From: Pieris napi
Taxonomy: Eukaryota; Arthropoda; Insecta; Lepidoptera; Pieridae
NCBI RefSeq assembly: GCF_905475465.1
Contig: NC_062259.1
Location: 7,264,501-7,328,500 of the forward strand
DNA: 64,000 nt
Reading direction: 5' to 3'
Under the pieces are notes generated by a model that did not search any database, was not told where the DNA came from, and was given only the letters and a program-made list of their open reading frames with translations. The number at the start of each line of letters is the position of its first letter. Position 1 is the first letter of the stretch. Both the position numbers and the translations under genes were made by a program. Positions 48,401-60,400 of this stretch are shown here, in pieces.

Positions 48401-51400
48401 TTTGAAATACATGATATTAAAGTATTCGTAATTCGGAAGTATTCCCAAGACTTTTCTTTAAACTTTAAAGCCTAGAATATCATCGTTTGTTAACAAACAT
48501 TTTACGAACGGGATTATTAATAGAATACCAATTGTTTAAAATTTTAAGAACTATTATTGAATAAATTATTTACTTAAATATCAGTCCATCCTGCGCCATA
48601 GCGTATACGACGCGAGGAAGCGGAAACATAGACCCGAACATAGCAACTGTAAGGCCAGCTAGCGCACCCACAGCGACAATGTACTTGCAGTTTGGTGCAT
48701 TTACGTAGGTGAACATATCGAGGAGGGCAGCCTCCGTCGATACCTGATCGTAGGGCACTGTAACAAACGCATAGTATATAATCCTTGTATCATATATTAA
48801 AGTTTGAGTTTTAAATCTCCAGGATCGTGCACTTACACGGGCTGTTCATCAATTCACATTTGTCCTATGCGTTTCTTGAACGTACGGATTAATTAATATT
48901 AAGAGAATAAATGTTTCCAAAGTAACAGTTATAATTGGTATGAGTGATATAAAAATGTACTATTAATATGTTGTAAATTCAATAAATTTTAATTTTTCAC
49001 TTTTGGGATTGAGTCGTCCAATTAGGGTCAACTTTCAGCTAACAAAAGCGTTTATGCTATGATACTATACAAAACATCGCTGGAAGACATCATTAAATAA
49101 CCGAAAACGCCCGTTTAGTTGTACTACATGATATACATAATTATTTTAATGGTATTGTAGTTCTTTATTTTTATTAAGTGAGCAATAAATTAGTGCTAGA
49201 TCTGAGACCCGAATATATCTTGTACTAACGATTGCTAAATCCTTAATTAGGATTTTTATAATGTTTTATTTGTTTGAGTTAGTAAAACATACACTTCAAA
49301 AGTAAAAACCCACACAATTAAATTTCACTTTGCGTTTGCCATGTGTCAGTTTCGTAGAACGTTCAGTATTCAAAAGCAAAAACAGCTAGCATACAATCTT
49401 CTGTTATGAACCATTGAATTTTCCGCATATTTTAGTAAGAGGAAATTTTATTTTTCGTTTTTCAAATACCAAGTTGGACGTTTCGACAGTCGAGAAAAAG
49501 TAAAAAAGAAATCTCTACTGAATTCTGTTTATAAAAATCACAATTCCTCGGTAGTTTTTCTTATTTCTACTCTGTCGTTTATTGCCATACGCTAGCTAAG
49601 GGCTCTTTTGTTTTTGCTTCATAGCTATTAAATCATAATGATATCAGTCTTTGCCTGTAGGGCATAATTAGTTGCGGTTGTTATTTCATTAATGGGAGAA
49701 TAATCTCTTTGATTTTATCTGTTTAATGAGGATTTTGTATCTTAAACAGAATTAATTTATTAATTATCTTTAATACCTCAATATGCAGTACTAATAAAGA
49801 AGCTTTTCTATTAATCGCTTAAAAGCACTTACCCTGGCAGAACATAAAATAACAAAAATAACTACTAGCATTTTTATTCGATTAACTTTTATCTATTACG
49901 TATTGAAGATTAGAGTGCTTTTATCTTGAGATTGTCTCCTCGACCGCAATTTCTAAGTACCAATATAAATTACTTACCGACTAAGCTGAGCATCAAGGAG
50001 CAGGTTACATAGGATACGAGAACAATGCCGAGACTGTACACAATAGCCAAAGGAATTGATCGTTTTGGATTTGTGGCTTCTGCGCCTGTTGTAGCAATTA
50101 TGTCGAACCCAATGAACGCGTAGAAGCATGTTGCCGCACCTCTGAATACCTGTTAAATAAATTGATATCTTTAGTAAAACATCCTGACGTACCTCATGTA
50201 GAAGAAGAAGAACGTACCTCATGTATTTTATATATAAAATATGCCCGTTGTCTGTGCGCTTGAGTAGGTATACCAATTTTAATGTAGTAAGTATACGTCG
50301 AAACTTGGTAAAATACTACATTACCTTTGTCATAAAACGGGGGGACACGGGCGGGAGGCTCATCAGATATTAAGTCACATGGCCGTCATACTGGCAGAAG
50401 ATACACTCTGTTCTTAAAAGACCCTAATGTGTATAAGTGAATATTTAAAGGTACATACTCCACTCCAGCCGTACGGTAGGAATCCACCGTGCTGTGACCA
50501 ATTATCCCACTTAACGTAAAACAATCCAGTTGTCATTATAAACACCCAAACGCTACAATTAATGATGTTTAGGACATTGTTGAATATCAGAGACTTTTTG
50601 ACGCCGGCGACCAGTATCAGGGACATTAAAATGGTTATAGCGAATGCTATAAAGTCCGGGGGTTTGCCTGTGAAATAAATACGTAACGTTAGAACACACA
50701 CATATAAACTTAGGACTAACAACTAAATGAATCATTAACGTCTAAATATATTATCTTCGAAGTAGTATTAATATATTAAAAATAATTTTACGATATTGAA
50801 AAATATATAGAAGATGTTTTTTTATTTTATCATTGATTTATACCATCTTGAAAGTATTTATCTTTGTAAAACGTGCGTTTTAAATCGACCTCATCTAATA
50901 TAAGCAACTTTCAATATTACTAAATTTACGAATAAACTATCTAACTTGCCGTATTTTATTACCGATAAATATCGGTAATAAAATACGGCAAGTTAGTTTG
51001 AAATTCAATAACACTAAGGCATACTACAAAGAAAGTCGACAGTGAATCCCGTCAAAAGCTTTAAGTGCAAAAGTGAATAGGTAACAACAGCTTCTACAAA
51101 GAAGTATCGAACATATTTCGAATACGAGTAGAAGGTTTATAACAATAGACTTTTCATACTGAAACTGTATTGAATATAGTGTGGGATGATGTTTGTGTCA
51201 TTGACGTCAAAAATCATTATCGCTAAGTTATATCAGGCCATATTATTGCGTTTAAACGAGGCAATTCATTAGAACAAACAGCATGAGATCAAATTATTAC
51301 AAAATGTTTTTTTATTACTTTTATAAATTTAACTTTAATGTATAAAGTATTGAAACTTTTCGTGCTATTATTTAGTTATAAACAAATGAAATTGGGTAAT

Positions 51401-54400
51401 TATTGAATTAACTTTTACCGATTTGCATGGGTCTAAAATTTACGCCTAATTGAGATATTACGATAAAGCATAATATACAAAATTAAAACATATAACGTAA
51501 ATACATTAATTTTGCAAATCCCTTTGTTTTGTACGTTGATTGTAAGGGATTCGTATCGCCTAGTGAATCCGGTGTTGACAAGCGGTATTCCACATGAATG
51601 CGTCGATAATGCTCTATAACAATTGTAACACTGGTATATACGTGATTGTGGTATGCCAAACCTATGATGGTTTATGGGTCCAGAAACACTTTCGACCATA
51701 ATTGGTAAGACAATGAAACACTGATATACAGTTACAAAATAACACTGAATAATATATAATTGTATAAGGTTTGGTTATGACGTACGGCACTTTTAAGCAA
51801 TATCGCCTATTAGCTTTAATTTGCTTCTTACTAGGAAATTACTGAATATAAACAACCACAATATTAATATACGAAAACGTTGCCAACGTTAGCTTTAACC
51901 ATTCGTACATTTTTCACTTTAACCTTGTATTAATTATAACATACATTTTTTTTAGATAAAGTAGTGCATTAAACTCTACTACCCTAGATATAACGCCATA
52001 TAACGCCACTGACTTATGGCATACAACATGATAACAATAGTATTTTGATCAAAAATTCCAATATAGAAATAAATTCCTAAAACATTCTCTAAAGTTATCG
52101 GTATATATTATGTTTATGTAACTCTTAGATTAAACTCCCTATTCATAAAGAATAAATTAGTATAAATCACAGCCAAAACACAATTTAACAATGACGAAAT
52201 ATACTTAATTTGTGAATAATGAGGTTTTAAGGATTTTTTTACAATTATATTTAAATAATAAACAATTATTATTCCTACAATGCATTTCAATAATCTTGAG
52301 AAATATTAATTCTCCATTGGATACACCGAATAAATAATTGTTTGGAAAAGCATCAAAAAGAAGCACAACTTTAAGCCCTTTCCGTAAGTAAGGCTCTTAA
52401 AATAGTCATATATTAACAGAATCATAATACTGTCTAAGCGGAAGCGTTTGAAGTAGCTGTTATTTTATTTTACAAAATTCTATATTTAAAGTACGTCATT
52501 GCAAAGGTAATTCAAACATAAATTTGAGATTAGATGAAAATGTAATTTGCGGTTCAGTGTACCTACTTGTTACTGTTTTAATCATATTTGGGTCAGGTTT
52601 TAAATGCGATGTTTCCTGAGAGAAAGACATTTTAGTTTACGCTTTATTCGGATTTGAGTAATATATTTTTTTTAGGTTTATCGTTTTATGCATAATACTT
52701 GAATACTTATTATTTTGTATTTAATATTTTTTACTTATTATTTTCCCTCTTTCTCACGATGGGTAATGAATAAAAATATACTCTATTTTAGAAAAATCAA
52801 CTTATCGAATACAATATATTTTACGAGTGACATAAGCAGACAGATGACACACACAAAAATTTATTTCTACTATACATCATTAAACTAAGCAGTTAATGGA
52901 AACTGTCCATTCTGTGTACTAAATGCATAATTAATTAATGAATGAGGTTAAGTGAAGAAGTAAAGGGGATTGAATTATCTACGAATGTACGACTTTTAAT
53001 ATTACGAAGAACAGCACGTTCATGTTTTAGCTTTATTATTGAAACGAGGAATATTCCTGAATGCAATACGAAGTTTATCAAAGCTGTATTTCTGTTTTAC
53101 TTAAGTATTACTGTATAAATGAAGTAATTTAATTAAATTTCTCTGAAACTAAGAGATATGAATGCAGTCTGATAACATGTTTTCATCATAGCACAAACTA
53201 GTTTTGAAGATTAGTTCAAAATACAAACTTATATTCATTAATCATTTTGGAACCACCGATCTACCATTGCTACTAAATATGTTATTATTATTTCAACTTA
53301 GAAAAACCCCATCGAAATTTAAAATTAGTACTTATGAAAATCGCAGGTAAAAACGTCTTAATTAGTAAAATACACTGCATAAAAATCTGTGTCTAATTGT
53401 TACCGGTTAAACTATTAACGATGTTAAGTTAACAACGTCGTAGCATTGCCATTACGACGCTACTACATATGTGCTACGAGATACGAGCTACGATCGAAGC
53501 TAACAGGTTGATCCGCTACATGTATTATGTTTTGACGACATTATCTACTATGATGGAGAAACAGAGCAGACTTAACCATTATAGTTAGGTAAGCGATTTT
53601 CTACCCTGTGATCGACTGAAACTCAGTAATTCAACAATCATTTGTTTCTATACGCCATTAACACTTGCTCGTACGGCATGTCTTATCAGATACATATTGA
53701 TTACCTACAATAGCACAATACCTAAAAAATAGTTTCGCTGCCAACCATTTTGTATCAGTGAGGAATTAAATTACCTACATATCTTATAGGCATATCCCTA
53801 GGCAATTTAGATAAAGATAAAAATTATTTACATTCTATAATGTGAAATCATAACTTACCAAAGATGGTTCCAATGTGCGATGCAAAGAAGTTGGTAATAG
53901 CACCATCACATAAGGAGTCGAAACAGACGCTCAAGGCTCGAGCACACGCACTGGTTCCAATCTAACAAAAACATGAGAATAAATACAATAGTCCGGCATC
54001 GAACTTGCGAACCCTCTTCCTCAATTACTTGGAATCGGTGAAAAAATACCAATAGTTATGTTTATATTAGTTGCTAGTCGTAGTTGTTAGTAGTCATGTC
54101 TTATTGACCACTGATTTAACTGTGTTTCAATGTATAACTTTTAAGTTACCTATTTACTAAATAAATAGAAACTAAAATTTGATTTGATAGTCTGTAGTAA
54201 TTTCATAGTTCGGCAAATTAAATAAACCACAGTACAGTTTTGAACTAATATGACTTTGATGTTATTCAATTATAATGACAATGGCAGTGATACCAGCGCC
54301 ATTGCTCCGACAAACTCGTATATTCTGAGAATGGTTGTTAAAATTATTGGTTGGTATGATGTTGCGGAAACTAGCTCTTTCTGAATTAATAATAGATTCC

Positions 54401-57400
54401 ACAAATTGAAATCGTTATGCCCTAACCGCGATGAAAATAAACCATGTTATTGATCATGCATCGGGCTTTTGAAGTATCGAAGCGAATCCGTAACGATTTG
54501 TCTAAATATAATATCTTTGACCTAATTGGTATTAAAGGTCTTATAAAAATACGTATTTTTTACACGGAAATAGATGTATCACGAGTGTATATTACTAAAA
54601 AAATGCACTAACATTGCCCTTTTAAAAATAATACCTATTATTCAGGTATAGTGTAGTGAGCAATTATCGTTCGAGTATTAAAGTATTTGGTGTTTTATCT
54701 AAAATCTTTCATAGTTGCACTCTTTTAATGAACGTATTCTTTCGCCTCTTTCAGTCAAATTATGTTTACACTGTGAAGAAAAGAGACAGGTGTGCAATTT
54801 AGTTAAAACTCTGCAATTAGTCTGATCAAGTAGTTATGCATAGAACCAAGGTGGTATTTTATATAATACAGCTTGGCATTGACTTTTCTAATTAAAGCTT
54901 GACAGGCGACAATACTTAAGCTCCTTCCTTTGTGTAATCTTATAAACGGCTTAATATCACTTACTTAAATCCTGCAAAAGGTTCGGATTTGTATCATTGA
55001 AAAAAGGTTCATATTTATCAAAAGCAGTTCACTGAGCCAAAGCTACACTAATTCGTAGTTCGTTTACATAAGCGGATTCTTCTAGTCCTGTATCTTTCGG
55101 TCTGAATTGTTTATTAGGTTACTGAGATAAATTGAGGATTTTATTTCTACATGTGTACAATTATTATGACTTATTGATAATAAGTAGCTTATGTTTATTA
55201 TTAAAACATTAACGAAATTAAAACATTATTGCATGTTATAAAATAAATACTGTAATCAAAACTTTGGTCCCTATTTTAAACTACGCATAAAGCTGGCGGC
55301 TTTTCCTCGTATTGCAATGATATGGTGAGACAAAACAGTCCCCCATCCCCCGGCGTTCTCTATTTGTAGCATTAATTACACTGGCAATGCAACAGATAAT
55401 ACGAGAGTAATTACCAGGTATTCCAATAGCATATTCCAGCCGATAATAAACGCTATGAATTCGCCAATAGTGACGTAGGAGTAGGTGTAAGCAGATCCTG
55501 TTGTATTTGGCACTCGGACACCAAACTCAGCGTAGCAAAACCCTGTGAAATATTGTTTTTTATAAAATCAATACTTAAATGTTTACGGTTTATAGAGTTA
55601 ACTCCGTAAAAAATATTTTAAGTTTTCTTTGTAAATTTCAAACATCACCAAATAAGATTCGAGAGATTTTTTAAGACCCATTTGTAATTTTGTGGAATAG
55701 AAAACTTTATTATCTAGATTAGGGTTGAATAGAAAATTTAAGATATCATTAATACCCGTGTTGAGAGATTAACGATGATCAATACGAGCTCAACATTTAT
55801 TGTTAATTACCACAATATGAAAATTACTGTACGCTTACCATACAAAAGTAATTTTGTTTACTGAAAATGGGCACCATGCGGTTATCCCGCAATGACATAT
55901 TTAAAAACCAAAATGGTCACATAACAGGTACATTATAGCATATTAAGGATATCATAAATCATTTATGACGTTTTAACAATAAAATAAATAATGATCAATT
56001 GGGGGCTCAAAGTTTGTCTAAAACTACGTATTTAAATAAAATATTGTTTATTCTAAGTTTAGCTCGGTAAGGCTGATGTGATGCTGCGTTTATCAATTGA
56101 AGTTAATTATAATGTTCTCGAGATCCTGTGTAAGTGGACTTAATTAACATTTAACCGTAGTCAGGGTGAAGCACAAATAGGATATCGGTATAATTAGAAT
56201 GATCGAGGAACATTACATTTCAATGCACTACTTAGAATATAAACGAAGGCTTTATATAATGGGTTCATTCTATGTAACACGTTTTATAAAAGCGATTTTT
56301 TTGAAGTGGCATGTTTACGAACATAACATACTACTTGATATAAAACTTTCAAGTGTATTCACGATATACTGTGTAATTATATCGTTACTACAGTTATGGG
56401 ACGATTTTATATGCTTAAATGAGTCGAGCGATAGTTCTTAACTGTAAATAATTCAATTATTTATATAAAGAGGGTTTTATGTTAAATTAAATTTTATGGA
56501 CTATTTAACTATTCTTGTATCAGAAACTAAAGTGAAGGACCTCCCTATATTATATACAAAAAATGGCATCTGCTTTTTGGAATTGTGTTTTATAGGCAAG
56601 TTTGTGAACCATTCTGTCATTGTCAATTACGTACATAGAAAGAAAAATTCAGTAGTGCACAGCTGGGATTTGAACTCAGGACCTCAGGGTTGCAACACAA
56701 TATTTATGTTCTATACTCAAAACAGCGACAACATTTGCCTTACAAATAACATTCTTCGTTTATGTATTAATTAAGTTTTCTATTTGAGTAAACCTTTTCT
56801 CTGTTAGTTAAGTTATGTTTGTTAGTCAATAATAAACAATTAATACCATTGAATAGTATGGCATAACTCGCAATTGGATTATTCCGACACCCAATAATGA
56901 AATGTAAGTAATGAAATTGGGTTTTAAAGCGTCAAATTTAAATTAAATGCTTTTAGAGTTAAATTTACATGCATTTTATTTTATTGTCTACAAAAGCTCG
57001 GCGTGTATGAACTCAAGTTTATTTTTTTTATTAATATCGCATTTTAAATATTCATATAAGTTGCTGCAAGGACAAAAAAAATTACCTGAGAAAATGCTCG
57101 CTATGGCTGCTATCATGAAACTTATCGCCGCTCCAGGGCCAGCAAACTTTTGCACAACCATCCCGGAGACCAGATACATCCCGGTGCCGGCACAGGAACC
57201 AACTCCCAAAGATGTAAGGTCCGTTGTATCTAAGCATCGCTACAAGAGAGGAATTGATTAGTTTAATAATATTATTTAATTGTATTAAACAATAATTTGA
57301 ATTATGTCTTTGATGGTATAGTTAATTCCGTTATACATAAATGTTGAATGTCTCAAATGATTGGTCATAATCACTCAAGTGTCACATTGCGTGAAATAAT

Positions 57401-60400
57401 TGATATTGATGAAAACCAATAAATTCCATTCTGTAGTTTTTGAGTTGATAGACAGACACGTAGACTGGGCGGAGGACTTGTTTTAATATAAAAGTTAAAC
57501 ATACGCTTTCACTTTTTTGTAGGCATTAACAAGTTCTTTAACTTTTCTCTAGAACTCAATCATTTTGGGCAACGTTCGTAAGAAACGTTTTCGTTCGACC
57601 AACTTAGCAAATCCGACTACCACGAAAAAGTATTTGAATTTTTTTAGTTAATAAATATGACAACGTGCAATGCTACTGATGAAAGAGTTTTTAAAATTGT
57701 GTCAGATGGTCCAGTGATTACCTCCTACAAACTTATTTACTTATAATACAACTATGGGTTAACTATACAAATAATTCTGTTTCATATATTATAAGCATCA
57801 CCTTCAATCGTTTATATGTATTACCTATTAAATGTATTTTAATTGTTTCATTAAGAGTGGTTTGGGACACGGATAAAAAATACAGATAGATGAACTAAGG
57901 TTCAAGGCAAGTTCATACATACTCAACAATTATGGTTTAAACTTATTATTACGCTTCTTTAGTATATATTATTAGACAGTATATTGTACTAGAAAGAACG
58001 ACGCGATGACAAAAGAGGATTATATAACAGATAGAGGGATCACTTCGATCACAATCTTCACAGCAGCGTATTACTAAATTAAAAATTCTTTTGCCATCTA
58101 AGTGCTACGCCGATATCTACCAACGTAAGTTAAGCCCCTACCGTTTTGGATTAAAACATTTCCATTAAAACGTGATTTTATGTCATATTATATTTATTAA
58201 CACATTTTATCTTATTAAATTAAAATGTTACTTGAGGGAGGAACTTATCATGATTACATTAACCTTATTTATTATTTGACCCGAAATTTTGAGATTTATA
58301 GCGGCAGTAAAATATATTATTTTTGTGCAGAACCAAATGTTATATAAATATATTTTTTTATATACTTATATACTTATTATATTTCTGCACGTCTCGCACT
58401 CATCATGTTTCTTTTTTTAGTTTTTCTGTTTAACTAGGGTTGCCTGGAAGTCATTGCTTATTAGCGATAAGGCCGTCCGTTGCATCCCTTATAATTTGTA
58501 TGTATTGTGTTTCTTTTATTTTTATTGCAACGAAGTGTAAATAAATAAATAAAAAGTCGACAATTACAGTGTATATTATGAATTCAGTATTTTATCAAGT
58601 AACAGTCAAATCAATCCGAGAATTATGGTTATAATACTTATCATGTGATAGTAGTATAATAACAAGTTTATTGCTTAAAAGTTTAAAATTCTTAACGTTA
58701 ATAAATCTTCTTAACCTACATTGTAATAATAATCATAGAAAATTAAAACAAATAAAAAGTTTGGCCCTTGTGGAAGTGTACCTTTAACGCTGGCAGCATT
58801 TCCTCGTTGTATTGCGATACTTATTCGTTGAGCGAGGAAAGCACCAGCTCTAAGGTCAATTTAAATCTTTAATTAGCGCCTTTGCACTTGAATTCCACGG
58901 CTCAAGAGTCTCAATTCCAAAGGGTCAACAACAAAATCGAAGTTAGAGTTTGCGTTGCATCGTTTATAAATATATTTTTTCTTGATGTAATTTATAATTG
59001 TGTGTGTTGCCGAGCTGATAGTCAAATTTGTAGTTACTAAATAGAATTCTAACATACTAGTAAATAATATAACCACGCATATTTTGTATATTCTATTTTT
59101 CATTTGCTAAAAAATCTAGTTATTTGAGGCCTACAAAATAATATCGAATTGAAATAACTCCACTGGCTGGTTCCACCGCCACCAATTGGTGTTCGCAAGA
59201 ATACTTTAAAAATGTGAAATGCCAGTCGTTAGAGATTCCATCACCCGAAGAATAAATTTATATCGAAAATTGGTTTTTCTAAAAACGACTACATTACTTC
59301 GTTCCTTTGCGTAAGCACTTAGCACACGTTATTTAATAGCTCACATGCGTCAAAGGAATGAACTCTAACATAAGTTTAAAATCTCTAAACAACTCGCCTT
59401 GAAAAAGCACATATAGCAAAGATAGACGAGTTTAAATATCACGTACGTTATATAAGGCAAAATGTGGTTACCTAATTCATTCATTATTAATTGTTCTCTA
59501 TATATTCTGTACATAATCTGGTTTTCTCGTATATATGAACAATGGCTTAGTTATATAAATTACTTTTGAATACATTTCACAAAAAGAATGATGATAATTG
59601 ATGGTTTATTAATAATAACATGTTAACGTTAATAATATATATATAAGATATGATATAGTTATATCTTAAAATCATCATATATATATATAGACTAGCCGTT
59701 TCGCGCCCGCTTTGCTGGACGAATTAAAATAAATTTTATGTTTCATTATTTTATTTTTTTTCATATTTTTATTATTCTTCTTTTTAACTTCCCGCTAAGA
59801 AAATTGAAATATTTCGAAAATCGAGTTTTTAACAGATGTTGACGTTTAGAGGTTCTAGGAAGCCTCTTTTGTTTTTATTAGCGGGAAATTTTTTAATAAA
59901 AGTAAAACAGAAATAAAAAAATGAAGGAACGTTGGAATTAAAAAAATAAATAGCCATAAACCATCTAGGAAAAATTTCGCATCGAATAGTGGTAGTTTCA
60001 TGTCGATACGATCAGTGGTTTAAGCGTGAAAGAGCCTCAAACGAACACCATTTTCTTTTTATATATATAGATATATATAATATCATCTTTATACATATCA
60101 TCATCAACCGGGATGAAAGGCTAATTATCACAGTTTATCACAGGACTTCTAAATTTCTCTAATAGACAACAACTTCTCACAAATATGTTCAATACCTGTA
60201 GAATGCAAAATTGTGAATAGGCAAATAAATATGAAATGAAAGGCTACACATATAATTATATATATAGCAAACTAGTTAATTAAGGAGAGTCTATACTTGC
60301 AAAACTATGGTCGCTATTCCAAGACGTCAATCAGATCAAAGATCACCTGATCAACAGATTGCTACTCAAGTAAGCTTCTATATTCCAGAATGTATCATTA

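Noticed and set aside
56496..56774. 92-codon plus frame
   Set aside because: Its middle is an inverted SINE fragment, so it is not a gene.
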